From Cryptoclostridium sp964637365 (lineage in GTDB: Bacteria > Bacillota > Dehalobacteriia > UBA7702), in the NCBI GenBank assembly GCA_964637365.1, contig CAZWWH010000033.1, positions 1 through 18,934 on the forward strand: a stretch of DNA of 18,934 bases. Reading direction: 5' to 3'. Each line of letters starts with the position of its first letter. The stretch's first letter is position 1. The notes beneath the pieces were generated by a model. The model was not told where the DNA came from. It ran no database searches and saw nothing but the letters and a program-made list of their open reading frames with translations. Of this stretch, positions 7,512-15,673 are shown piece by piece. Position numbers and translations under genes: made by a program.

Positions 7512-8153
7512 TCACCTCTCCTGGTGCGCTTCACCGCAGCGCATTCTCCATACATGGGCACAAAGTAATTCGATATCTTCTGCAACATGACTACATAACA
7601 AAATGGTCTTTCCATTGGCCTTTAAATCAAGAAGTAACTTTCTTACAAGCACTACACCGTCTTCATCCAAACCGTTCATGGGTTCATCTAAAATCAAAAT
7701 ATCGGGATCTTCCATAATCGCTTGGGCAATGGCCAAACGCTGGGTCATTCCCAGGGAAAAAGCTCTGACCTTTTTGGAAGAATTGGGATCCAAACCAACT
7801 GTTTTCAAAACATCAATGATATCTTCTGTTTTCACCTGATTGCGTATCTCTGCCAAAAATCTTAAATTCTTTTGTGCAGAATACTCTGGAATGAAAGAAG
7901 GATGTTCAATAATAACACCTACACTTTGTGGAAAGTCAATATCAACGCCGATGCGTTTTCCCTGCACAACAACATGCCCCTCCGTTGGAAGAATAAAACC
8001 GCAAATTGCCTTCATCAGCATACTTTTACCGGAACCGTTATAGCCAATGAATCCATAAATATTGCCAGGAGCAAGAGAAAGGTTTACGCGGTTTAAAATC
8101 GTTTGTCCTTTTATAATTTTTGTATAGTTATTAACATTAATGATTGCTTCCAT
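7512..8153 (-). CDS. ABC transporter ATP-binding protein, ABC-2 (CcmA-like) type
   Basis: 213-residue nucleotide-binding subunit. Walker A is GYNGSGKS (37-44). The Q-loop position reads VIIEHPSF, lacking Gln as usual in the ABC-2/CcmA subfamily. The signature is FSLGMTQ (132-138), Walker B is DILILDEP (151-158) with MNGLD following, and the switch His is in CSHVAED (189). The protein is short because it lacks the C-terminal extension of drug-export ATPases. The ATG at 8151-8153 follows AAGGAG, which overlaps the stop of the preceding permease gene. It is the only ATPase in the operon and must serve the three membrane proteins encoded upstream. Homologues export lantibiotics, peptides or drugs, but the substrate cannot be read here. 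Confidence 0.92.
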   Translation of the reverse strand: MEAIINVNNYTKIIKGQTILNRVNLSLAPGNIYGFIGYNGSGKSMLMKAICGFILPTEGHVVVQGKRIGVDIDFPQSVGVIIEHPSFIPEYSAQKNLRFLAEIRNQVKTEDIIDVLKTVGLDPNSSKKVRAFSLGMTQRLAIAQAIMEDPDILILDEPMNGLDEDGVVLVRKLLLDLKANGKTILLCSHVAEDIELLCAHVWRMRCGEAHQER

Positions 8154-8165
8154 AGGCTTTACTCC

Positions 8166-8927
8166 TTAAAACTCTAATTTTTTAAGAGAATACCGAATAT
8201 GTATCAGACAAAAACAAACAAGCAGCAGCATTGAGATGACGTAGAACAGCTCCATTCGCAGATTTACAAAAGGGAAAGAAGGATGAATCAGCAAGTAAAC
8301 AGGACAGAATTCTGTTTTTATGGATAAAAACATTGAGATTATGACGAGGAAAAAAGCAATGATACAAGGCAGTACCACCCGTTTTCGCTTTGCAGATAAA
8401 TAGAGCAGCATCATAATGACGGGGAAAAGGAACAGCATTTTCCGCGCCATCCCCAGAAGTAATAAGGCGAAAGCTCCCCGCCACGAATCCCCAAAATAGA
8501 ACTGATGATATGCAGAATCGAGGCCCATGCCGTCAAAGAAGGCAAAGCCGAGAAGAAATCCTTGAAGAAAAAGAAAGGAAACCAATGCCGGCATACAGAT
8601 TCTTTGCAAATGTGTACGAAACCACGCTCTTTTCGTATGACAGCGTATCAAAGAATGATAGAGGGAGCCGTCTAAAATTCTGGTAACGTATCGGGCAGCC
8701 GTAATCACTACCAGCCAAAGGGGAACGCATAGGGCAAAAAAGGCGGGCGGTTCTAACCCCTCGGAAAGCTCATCAGTCAGCAGACCATTACAAAGGAAAT
8801 AATAATCCAACCCGTTCATTTCCAGTCCCGACACTTCCATACGATGGGAATAAGGGTAAAATGCCATCAACATGAAAACCGCTCCGATCAAAGAAGCCAG
8901 GGCAATTTTCACAAAAAATCGATTCAT
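8166..8927 (-). CDS. ABC-2-like permease component, six predicted membrane spans
   Basis: 253 residues with hydrophobic segments at about 4-24, 60-80, 110-130, 150-178, 183-203 and 225-245. There is an extracytoplasmic loop of about 35 residues after the first span. A basic cytoplasmic loop (YHSLIRCHTKRAWFRTHLQR) between spans 2 and 3 is the kind of coupling segment seen in ABC-2 permeases. The ATG at 8925-8927 is preceded by GAGGG overlapping the stop of the previous gene. Low sequence complexity makes family assignment weak. The permease call rests on topology, the coupling-like loop and the adjacent ATPase. It is the third of three consecutive membrane proteins in this operon. Confidence 0.75.
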   Translation of the reverse strand: MNRFFVKIALASLIGAVFMLMAFYPYSHRMEVSGLEMNGLDYYFLCNGLLTDELSEGLEPPAFFALCVPLWLVVITAARYVTRILDGSLYHSLIRCHTKRAWFRTHLQRICMPALVSFLFLQGFLLGFAFFDGMGLDSAYHQFYFGDSWRGAFALLLLGMARKMLFLFPVIMMLLYLSAKRKRVVLPCIIAFFLVIISMFLSIKTEFCPVYLLIHPSFPFVNLRMELFYVISMLLLVCFCLIHIRYSLKKLEF

Positions 8928-8937
8928 GGCTTCGCCC

Positions 8938-9714
8938 TCAAAAAAACTCTTGCCGTTTCACGGCAACGAACAAGACAGGAATCAAGATCATCGTCAAAAG
9001 CATTGGCATACAAATGCCCGCGAGATAATTGTTAACGACAGAACCGGAGCAAAAAAACCAATGGGAAATCGCCGAGGGGAAAATGAGATACTTATAAAAT
9101 TCCCCGACAAGAAATTTATTATAGAAAAGTACTAGAGAACAACAAATAGTATATAAAGAAATGATGATTCCGGAAAGCAAAGGCTTTTTGACAAATACCA
9201 GTATCAGCAGCCCCAGCAATACCATGACAAAGGACGAAAGCGCTTTGATAAGCAGCGCCATAAACAGTATAAAATAAATGGAATAGTTTACATAGACATT
9301 TTGCCAGAGCAGCCGTTGGATATCAAAGGTTTGCGGCGCCCCGAACACCAAAAGATTCATGACAAGGATAAGAACCGTATGAACGAAGGAAAGAGCAACG
9401 CAATTAAAGAACAAAGAATTGATTTGGCGACACATCCATTGTTTTTTATCACGCATCCGAATCAGTTGATACTTTTTTAAGGCATTCATCGTCACCAGAT
9501 AAAACATCAACGCAATCGTAATCCAAAACTGAGAAGCGATGCCGGGACTTGTCGCCACCGAGGTGAAAACGCCCTCCCAGCAGGTAGGAGCAAAGTCCTT
9601 AATGACCTGAAAAGCAAAGTAATAATAACAGGGAATGAAAGTAACCGTCATGACGAAAATAGATTTCAGAAGGACAATACCGTTATATTGACTTTGTACT
9701 TTAATTTTTGCCAT
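8938..9714 (-). CDS. ABC-2-like permease component, about six membrane spans
   Basis: 258 residues starting AKIKVQSQYNG with a short basic cytoplasmic N-terminus. Hydrophobic segments lie at about 15-33, 55-75, 93-120, 135-170 (possibly two spans), 175-193 and 229-250. A charged cytoplasmic loop after span 2 (LKKYQLIRMRDKKQW) again resembles the coupling loop of ABC-2 permeases, the same position as in its two neighbours. The gene overlaps the end of the preceding one by 14 nt, so translation is probably coupled. The three membrane proteins share layout more than sequence, suggesting ancient duplication. Family assignment is by topology and context only. Confidence 0.72.
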   Translation of the reverse strand: MAKIKVQSQYNGIVLLKSIFVMTVTFIPCYYYFAFQVIKDFAPTCWEGVFTSVATSPGIASQFWITIALMFYLVTMNALKKYQLIRMRDKKQWMCRQINSLFFNCVALSFVHTVLILVMNLLVFGAPQTFDIQRLLWQNVYVNYSIYFILFMALLIKALSSFVMVLLGLLILVFVKKPLLSGIIISLYTICCSLVLFYNKFLVGEFYKYLIFPSAISHWFFCSGSVVNNYLAGICMPMLLTMILIPVLFVAVKRQEFF

Positions 9715-10594
9715 TGGTAATCAAATCCTTTTTTAATAAATACAGCAGAACCATTGAAATCAAAAAAGTATAAAAGCAATAAACAAAGGTTGGCGCAAAG
9801 GACACTAAATTACCAGTCTGTGTTGGGGAAAAGGTGGAAGCGTATTGACCTTTTTGCATCAATCCCAACACAAGAACGGTAAGGTAGCTATACAGGAAAC
9901 CGGAAAACAGAACATATATGGCCTTCTTCAGCCAAATGGATATTGCGAAAGCAAACAGGGCGGTAAAAAAGAAAACAGAGGACTGAATCAATATATATAA
10001 CAAATAACAAAGGTAGGTATGGTTCAGATACATTGCCCCGAACAAGCTGATGTCGAGATACGTGGTAAAGCTCTGGCTCAAAGGAAATATTGAGGAGGAT
10101 AAAACCATCGCCAAGAACCAAAAGACCAAAGCCGGTACGACGGCAATCAACCATCCTCCCAGACTGCAGCTGATGGCCTCATGCAAAATATATTGTCGAA
10201 AGGAGCCGTAGCGAATCAGCTGCAGGTTGGTATAGCCTCTCTGCCGTTCCTGAAAAAAACGAATCACCGGCAAAGTCAGCAATAGGTTAGCAATGGAGCC
10301 GTACAAAAAATATCCATATTCCATCATGGCATAGAAGCTGAATACCTGAGATTTTATTATTTCCGCCGTGCGCTCAAAGTTACGCTCTTTTAAGACAGAG
10401 GACCAAATTCCATGGTCTTCGGTAAAGGTGGCCAGCGGCGACTCGCCCCCGATATACTTCAAATAATCAAAGATAGCGGTATATCCTTTGATATAAAATG
10501 TTAGGAACAGAAGCAGCAGCCCCGCTCCCATGCATATCACCGTGGATTTGCGAAATATCCTTTTTTTCAAAACTGTAAAAAATATAGCGCCCAC
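9701..10594 (-). CDS. ABC-2-like permease, first gene of the six-gene module
   Basis: 297 residues with spans at about 18-36, 93-113, 145-165, 195-220, 225-246 and 265-288. A ~55-residue extracytoplasmic region lies after the first span. The coupling-like loop after span 2 (RFFQERQRGYTNLQLIRYGS) strongly resembles ABC-2 exporter permeases such as those for antimicrobial peptides. The start is uncertain. The GTG at 10592-10594 overlaps GGAGG, so spacing is poor, and a TTG eight codons in is an alternative. It is the first gene after the promoter at 10773-10800 and the next gene overlaps it. Substrate unknown. Confidence 0.75.
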   Translation of the reverse strand: MGAIFFTVLKKRIFRKSTVICMGAGLLLLFLTFYIKGYTAIFDYLKYIGGESPLATFTEDHGIWSSVLKERNFERTAEIIKSQVFSFYAMMEYGYFLYGSIANLLLTLPVIRFFQERQRGYTNLQLIRYGSFRQYILHEAISCSLGGWLIAVVPALVFWFLAMVLSSSIFPLSQSFTTYLDISLFGAMYLNHTYLCYLLYILIQSSVFFFTALFAFAISIWLKKAIYVLFSGFLYSYLTVLVLGLMQKGQYASTFSPTQTGNLVSFAPTFVYCFYTFLISMVLLYLLKKDLITNGKN

Positions 10595-10772
10595 CTCCGT
10601 CCCGACTTAGAAATTCCGATAAATTATGAAAACCCCGGGCCGCTTTTAATTAATACTTTATACAATTTTAATCATATAAAATTATAATTATTCTATATTC
10701 TCTTAGTAAGAAAAGCCTTATTTCTCGACATTTATATGCTTTAAAATCCTTAAGTCTATATAATACATATAC

Positions 10773-10800
10773 ATTATAATCATAAAGTACAAAAAGTCAA
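10773..10800 (-). promoter_or_regulatory. Promoter of the six-gene ABC operon
   Basis: On the minus strand, TTGACT (10795-10800) and TATAAT (10773-10778) are 16 nt apart. The leader to the first gene is about 170 nt and A/T rich, with no obvious terminator. The DNA between this promoter and the leader peptide at 11060 shows no recognisable gene. Confidence 0.65.
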
Positions 10801-11059
10801 TATATTTTTACACAATTAGAACTTATATGACAAACCGAATCAATGATCTGAAAAAGTAAGCTCTTATGAACTTATTTCACCTGATGCCTTACGTTTACGC
10901 CCTAGGATTTTCCAAAACATTTACGATACTCACTGATGTTAAACTCTACGCTTTCCCAGATGAATCAAAAGACTGCAACAGTTGCTCATTTTTCCAGCCT
11001 TTCTTTTGGCATAAGCAACGTGCTGAACGAAAGCAATTATGCATTTGGGGAGCAAACCA

Positions 11060-11134
11060 ATGGGGATTGCACAGGGACATATTTTTCACGGCTCAGTACA
11101 TCGGTCAGACTGGAGCCGTGCGGGTTTTCCTTAG
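11060..11134 (+). CDS. Candidate 24-residue leader peptide, orphan
   Basis: The peptide begins MGIAQGHIFH and ends SRAGFP. It has a convincing ribosome binding site GGGGAG (11047-11052) seven nucleotides before the ATG. It is followed 10 nt after its stop by a perfect terminator hairpin, and its own coding region contains a second 8-bp stem. Ribosome binding site, short ORF and terminator in this order are the classic layout of translation-dependent attenuators in front of genes for resistance to ribosome-targeting drugs. Yet no plus-strand gene follows; a lone AAAAGGA occurs at about 11186-11192 without an ORF. It may be the left-over leader of a lost gene. No plus-strand promoter is clear. 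Confidence 0.45.
   Translation: MGIAQGHIFHGSVHRSDWSRAGFP
11087..11120 (+). promoter_or_regulatory. Hairpin within the leader-peptide ORF
   Basis: CACGGCTC (11087-11094) pairs perfectly with GAGCCGTG (11113-11120) around an 18-nt loop. It covers the second half of the leader ORF, so a stalled or moving ribosome would control whether it forms. It could be the pause or switch stem preceding the terminator. Confidence 0.5.
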
Positions 11135-11144
11135 CATAAACCTT

Positions 11145-11174
11145 AAAATGATACTGCTTTTGCAGTATCATTTT
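11145..11174. terminator. Perfect 13-bp hairpin, attenuator and likely bidirectional terminator
   Basis: AAAATGATACTGC (11145-11157) and its exact complement (11162-11174) flank a TTTT loop. On plus it ends the orphan leader; on minus it lies 87 nt beyond the stop of the regulator gene and ends in TTTTAA. It can serve both directions. Confidence 0.75.
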
Positions 11175-11260
11175 CAAAGATTATAAAAGGAAACATAAAA
11201 TCGCTGACTGTCAAAGTCCCTCTTTCTTCGACACCGTAGATTATTTCATGAGTCCTATTT

Positions 11261-12274
11261 TCATAAAAGGACTTCTTCCAAATACCTTATAATTTCTTTA
11301 ATCGACTCCCGGTTCAGTTGATAATATACTTTACCTTCCCTTTTTTCAACCGTTACAAAATGATTAGAGAGGAGTATTCCCATGTGATGGGAAGCGGTTG
11401 CAGGAGTAAGCTGAAGTTCTTTTGCGATCTCTAGATTGTATTTTCCACGTTCCTTCAGGGAGCATAAAATCTCAAATTTACTTTTATCTCCCAATATTTT
11501 TAGAAGCGTCGGAAGCACTTCCCGGGCATCTGACAGCCCCTTTTTATAAAAGTTCAATTTGTCCGTCAGTACACCTTGGAACACCGTTATAGAAGTCATC
11601 CATTCTGCCAAAGGAAAAACTGCTGTCAAATGAACCGTCACTTTGCCATCCGTAAGCTCGGTGATAATATTTTTCATCACAGGTGAAACGTCTGACGGAG
11701 CTTCAGAAAGAAGACTTTCCAGGCACTCTTTATTCTTTTTTACTGTATGGTCAAAAGCAGGCCTGTTCTTTCTGTATATCTCAAAAAGGGCTTTAAACTT
11801 TTCGAGAGGATTATTCAGTAGCGTCAGTATTTTCCATTTTGCATCTTCTGAATACTCTGTGGATTGAATCAACGCAAACCGCTTTTCCATTGTATCCAAT
11901 CTGACCGGCATCTGCTGCCCATCTTCTGTAAAAAACGATTCGATAATATGAAGAATTTCCTCATCCGTCAATGTGTCAATGGCTGTCTCTAATTCTGGAT
12001 ATTCTACTGCAATTGCTGAAACAGTAAGGAAAAACTCCGTGTTATATCCAAAGAAAAAATCTTCATTGGAATTCGGAACATATTTCTTTTCAAATTCTTT
12101 CACATACTCTTCCAAGTAGGAGAGGTTTTTTTTATAAAAACCTTCCCCATCTACCTTCATTTCTTCCAAAGAACTTACGATTTCTGCCTTGACAGCCTGA
12201 AAATTTTTCATTATATAGATAAGCCCCAAGGTTTCAAGAAGTGGATGTAACTCTTTTTTATAATTGATTTCCAT
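11261..12274 (-). CDS. ArsR-type winged-helix transcriptional regulator with large N-terminal domain
   Basis: 337 residues, starting at the ATG at 12272-12274 after a perfect GGAGGT seven nucleotides upstream; the open frame extends 25 codons further but without a start signal. The N-terminal ~250 residues are acidic, probably helical, and not recognised, resembling the extra sensor domain of large ArsR-like regulators (DUF5937-like is possible). The C-terminal ~80 residues are a winged helix: LLKILGDKSKFEILCSLKER, then NLEIAKELQLTPATASHHM as recognition helix region, then a wing EKREGKVYYQL. No ArsR metal-binding Cys motif is present, so the signal is probably not a metal. It follows the disrupted ABC exporter gene by 31 nt, likely in the same transcript, and presumably controls it. 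Confidence 0.82.
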   Translation of the reverse strand: MEINYKKELHPLLETLGLIYIMKNFQAVKAEIVSSLEEMKVDGEGFYKKNLSYLEEYVKEFEKKYVPNSNEDFFFGYNTEFFLTVSAIAVEYPELETAIDTLTDEEILHIIESFFTEDGQQMPVRLDTMEKRFALIQSTEYSEDAKWKILTLLNNPLEKFKALFEIYRKNRPAFDHTVKKNKECLESLLSEAPSDVSPVMKNIITELTDGKVTVHLTAVFPLAEWMTSITVFQGVLTDKLNFYKKGLSDAREVLPTLLKILGDKSKFEILCSLKERGKYNLEIAKELQLTPATASHHMGILLSNHFVTVEKREGKVYYQLNRESIKEIIRYLEEVLL

Positions 12275-12305
12275 GTTATATACCTCCAACTTATATGATT
12301 TATCT

Positions 12306-13950
12306 CTAATCAGTATAGGCGACTCTTGTACAATTTTCAAGCTGTCCATTGCTCATACGATAAATTTTATCATACTGTACCATAAGTTTCGGGTTAGGAT
12401 TATGAGTGATGGCAATCAACGTAATTTCTTTATCTTTCAGCAAACGGCTTTCTATTTCATATGCGGTTTGTTTGTCAAGTGCAGAAGTGCCTTCATCCAG
12501 TATCACTAATGGTGCATGGCGAATCAATGCTCTTGCAAGCGCAATCCTCTGCCTCTGTCCACCGGAAAGCAACGAGCCGTTTTCTCCTACGACATTGTCC
12601 AACCCATTTTCTTTCTCGTCAACAAAAAGAGAAACACCACTTTTTTCCATAGCTTGAGCCAGCGCTTGTTCAGAAAAATTTTCATGCAAAAGAATATTCT
12701 CCCGAATAGACCAGTTAAACAGATAAATATTCTGATGGATGATAGAAGCGATCTCAGCTATTTTATTGGGATTTAGAGTTCCCAATTCCTGACCATCATA
12801 CAGTATGCTGCCACTATAATTTTTAAGTAACCCAGCAGTAATTTAATCAAAGTGCTTTTGCCGCAGCCGCTCTGTCCCATAATTGCATACTTTTTCCCTT
12901 TTTCCAATTTCATTGTAACATCAGATAATACAGGCATATCTTCGTCATAAGAAAAGGATACCTGTTTTAATTCAATTGTATGTTCAAAGGTTGGAATACC
13001 TTGTGGCAATTGCTCTACAACTGCACTGTCTGCGTAACTGTTTAAACGAGCAATTACAGATTTCATGCTCTGGATTTTTGGAACATTCTGTATCAATAAA
13101 ATGACCGACGCCATAAAAGTGCTGCTCAACTGTACCAGTGCCAGGAGAGTTCCCATCGTAATGTGTCCAACCAGAACAAGGTATGCCGATACAAAAATAA
13201 CCGTAATGGTTGACAAAACAGAAAGTGTATCTGAAAGCCCTTCATTCAATGCAAACAAACGGGCTGCTTTAAATCTCACCTTGATTTCCGTTTCGTTTTC
13301 ATTTTGGAACTGATTATTTGCATCTTCTATACGGTTGTAACTTTTCAAGATTTCATAACCAGAAAAGGTATCTTTTAATTTCTCTGTGAAAATAGCCATC
13401 TGTCTGGAAACAAGATTCTGCCGTTTTTCCAGAAAGCGTCCAATCGCTGCAGGAATCAAAAACATCAACATAAATGTGACAATTAGAATTGTCGTAACAA
13501 TCGGACTCAAAAACAACAGAACGATTAGGGTTGCCACAAACATAACGATAAGTTCAAATGTGTTCAACAACGCAGCAATATAATTTTCTTCTATCAGTTT
13601 CATATCATTTGTTAACGCTGAAATGTAATCTGCTGTATTTTCACGATTATATCGAACAGGACGGCGACTCATGATCCCTTTGAAAATATCTTGACGATAC
13701 TGTTTAATCATTTTTCCAGTCAAATATTTTGTTGTAAGCGAACTAAGGAAATTAACCATACACAACAGCAATATATATATATGATCGTGAAAATAAAAAG
13801 TTTTCCAAACAACTCCATTTGCTTTGTCAGTGCAACATCCACTACCTTCTGAAGCACTATGGAAACACCCGTTGTAAATACAGATGCCAGTATACCAAGT
13901 GACAGTGCCACTGCTAAAATAAGTCCGTTTCTTTTCCAATACTTTTTCAT
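12306..13950 (-). pseudogene. ABC exporter (MsbA/LmrA type, fused membrane and ATPase domains) broken by two frameshifts
   Basis: Joining three frames gives one protein of about 548 residues. The first frame (from ATG 13948-13950, KKYWKRNGLILAVAL) reads to a TATATATATA tract near 13770-13781, where the frame shifts. The second frame carries the rest of the membrane domain and Walker A (GQSGCGKST). Its frame is lost at an A5 run (minus strand) near 12817-12823, where one more A would restore it. The third frame has the signature LSGGQRQRIALARAL, Walker B LVILDEGTSALD and the switch His (AITHNP). All ABC motifs are present and conserved, so only the two indels break it. They sit in simple repeats, which means recent mutation, phase variation or sequencing error. 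The membrane domain has about 5-6 spans. Drug or peptide export is the family role. Confidence 0.85.
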
Positions 13951-13986
13951 GATTTTATTATTTTCTAATTTATTTTATTAGAATAA

Positions 13987-14015
13987 TATATATCATATAA
14001 TTTTATTTATGTCAA
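13987..14015 (-). promoter_or_regulatory. Promoter of the ABC exporter-regulator operon
   Basis: On the minus strand, TTGACA (14010-14015) and TATATA (13987-13992) are 17 nt apart in very A/T-rich DNA. The expected leader to the ATG at 13950 is about 30 nt and has only a weak ribosome binding site. Confidence 0.55.
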
Positions 14016-14049
14016 TCACATTTTATATACATCTAATATATCATGGCGT

Positions 14050-14092
14050 AAAAAAATAAAGGTACTGCAAATTTTGACTTTACAATACCTTT
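14050..14092 (-). terminator. Intrinsic terminator after the tnpV remnant
   Basis: Arms 14058-14067 and 14083-14092 pair at 9 of 10 positions (one G-U) around a 15-nt loop. On the minus strand they are followed by A then T7 (14050-14056). It lies 10 nt after the tnpV remnant stop and just above the exporter promoter, insulating the two. Confidence 0.7.
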
Positions 14093-14101
14093 TATCTTCT
14101 C

Positions 14102-14485
14102 TTAATCTGTTTTGAGAAAGACACTATTTAAATGTAAATCCCGCAAAACTATTTTCTCAGTTACATTACGAATAATATTCATTGCTCCGACCCATGCCAT
14201 TTGGCCGCAAGCCTTTAATTCCTCATTTACGTACTGTTTCTCCTGGATTTACATGGCGAGCAACTCCATTCCTTCATTAGCCTCATCATCCACCCTGTTC
14301 AGACATTTAATCAGTTTGTCCTCTAGCAAATATATATGATACCGTACCTTTTGATACTCTTTCAGATACTGCAATCTCATTCTTTCATATTTGCCGTAGT
14401 GTGCCTCTTCATCCTGACTTATAATATCCGGGTAATACATCACATCTTCTCCCAATGTGTCAGCACCTCCCATTTCTTCGTGCAA
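14102..14485 (-). pseudogene. tnpV: tnpV-like transposon protein remnant with an in-frame stop
   Basis: The frame reads HEEMGGADTLGEDVMYYPDI, then LQYLKEYQKVRYHIYLLEDK, then a stop TAA at 14249-14251. It continues in the same frame with QMAWVGAMNIIRN to a final TAA at 14102-14104. EEMGGxY near the start, RYLKEHRRVxY in the middle and QMxWVxxMNxIR at the end are the hallmarks of TnpV, a ~120-residue protein carried by Tn4451-type and other clostridial mobile elements. The reading frame is interrupted by the nonsense codon, and the start is unclear: only a TTG, far from AAGGAGG, is available. No serine recombinase or other transfer gene remains. It marks the A/T-rich exporter segment as part of a former mobile element. 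Confidence 0.75.
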
Positions 14486-14587
14486 ACTCTGAATATGCTA
14501 TTCCTCCTTGATATACTAAGTCGACCTTTATCGTATCATACGGTTTTTATTTATACAAAAATACCATCGTATCCACGTGTGGTTACG

Positions 14588-14622
14588 AAAGGAACAGGTC
14601 CATCAAGGTCCTGTTCCTTTTT
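14588..14622. terminator. Hairpin with A/T flanks after the cysteine-synthase remnant
   Basis: AAAGGAACAGG (14588-14598) and its complement (14610-14620) form a perfect 11-bp stem. The T-run is better on plus (TTTTT) than on minus (TTTCG). Position, 10 nt after the stop of the cysteine-synthase-like remnant, suggests it once ended that transcript. Confidence 0.5.
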
Positions 14623-14629
14623 CCGTTAC

Positions 14630-15165
14630 TCATAACTCATATAATTTTTTGCTAAAACAGCGGTCTCCCCGATCCGGCAAAATAATAACGATATTTCCCT
14701 TTGCGCCGGAATCAATCAATTTTTGAGCCGCGCTGAGGTCTGCGCTAGAGGAGGATCCCGCCAAAAGATAATCAATGTTTCCATTAAGGTCCCGATATAT
14801 TTCCGGCCCGGTGGTCTCATAATGCGCCAAAGGGTTGCTTTGATTTTTAAATTGCTCTAGAGAAATGGCGCCGGGAATAGAGAGACGCAGTTCCTCTGCC
14901 TTTTAGGAAGCCCCAACATCCCGTCTTCTCTGGGGGTATTGATGATTTCCGCACCCAATGCCCGAAGTAGCGTTTGTTTTTCCTGCGAAAATTTCGTCGG
15001 CACCACAAGAATGATACGGTAGCCCCGATTCAACGCCTCAAAAGCAATTCCAAGGCCGGTGTTGCCAGCGGCAACCTCCACAATGGTTCCGCCCGGTTTC
15101 AGCAAGGCTTTTTCCTCCGCATCTTCAATCATGTATTTGCCGATTTTGCTTTGATAAAATGGACA
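14630..15165 (-). pseudogene. Cysteine synthase/cystathionine beta-synthase-like remnant
   Basis: Pieces of a fold type II PLP enzyme survive. KIGKYMIEDAEEKALLKPGG leads into VEVAAGNTGLGIAFEALNRG (phosphate-binding loop) and VVPTKFSQEKQTLLRALGAE, all in one frame (about 14857-15165). A shift near 14900 leads to the next part, AHYETTGPEIYRDLNGNIDY. The reading then jumps from DYLLAG straight to SSSSADLSAAQ and ends ILPDRGDRCFSKKLYEL. The N-terminal ~50 residues with the catalytic lysine are missing and about 100 residues between GxGTGG and GSSSGA are deleted. It is more like the O-acetylserine-dependent cystathionine synthase branch (FSQEKQ, RDGLxGxxK) than like intact cysK next door. Non-functional. 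Confidence 0.8.
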
Positions 15166-15673
15166 TTTTCAAATGCACGCTGGCCGTCGGTTCGATTCAT
15201 AAAAAACGTTTTTGTATTTCCCGCGGGGCCAAATAAGTTTCCACAGAGAAATGATGCCGCAGCAGCATCCGCTCTAAATCTCCAAAGGACAACCCCTGCT
15301 TCGTTGGTTCTCCAAGTTTCGCGGTCATTTGCGTCAGCCGAAATGCACGTTCAGGCTCCTTCGCCAAAAACGTGGTTTCATCAGGATAACCAAAGACAAT
15401 TTCGCCTTCTTTTTGTGACAGCATCGCGATATCCTTAATGGTTTGCTCAAACACCTGCAAGGCCAAATAATACGTCACGCCAAGAATGGCAAAAAAGCTC
15501 GACAGCTCTGGGTCATAACCTGTGGCCCGCAAAGAAACCCTTAAATCATCTTTGGAGAAATCAACGGCGGAGTCAAGTCTGTTTTGATATCCATTCATAA
15601 GAACGTTAAAAGAAAGCCCTGCCGCCGATGTTTTTACAACACGACTTACAGCAGGACTTTTTATCCATGACAA
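15129..15673 (-). pseudogene. SAM-dependent methyltransferase remnant (leucine carboxyl methyltransferase-like)
   Basis: The surviving C-terminal half reads FSKDDLRVSL, then FFAILGVTYYLALQVFEQTI and EIVFGYPDETTFL, matching the SLLGxxYYL and IVFDYPDE patterns of this family. The end, REIQKRFL, shifts frame at a T6 run (near 15201-15206) into NRTDGQRAFENVHFIKAK, the expected C-terminus. The SAM-binding N-terminal half (about 120 residues) is absent and replaced by unrelated residues. The tail runs into the cysteine-synthase-like remnant, as if a deletion had joined them. In the intact ancestor the two were likely neighbours in one sulfur-metabolism operon; that is inference. Confidence 0.65.

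Noticed and set aside
10866..11186. 106-codon plus-strand ORF covering the orphan leader
   Set aside because: No ribosome binding site, no family features, and it runs through the terminator hairpin; the 24-codon ORF in another frame is the better-supported reading.
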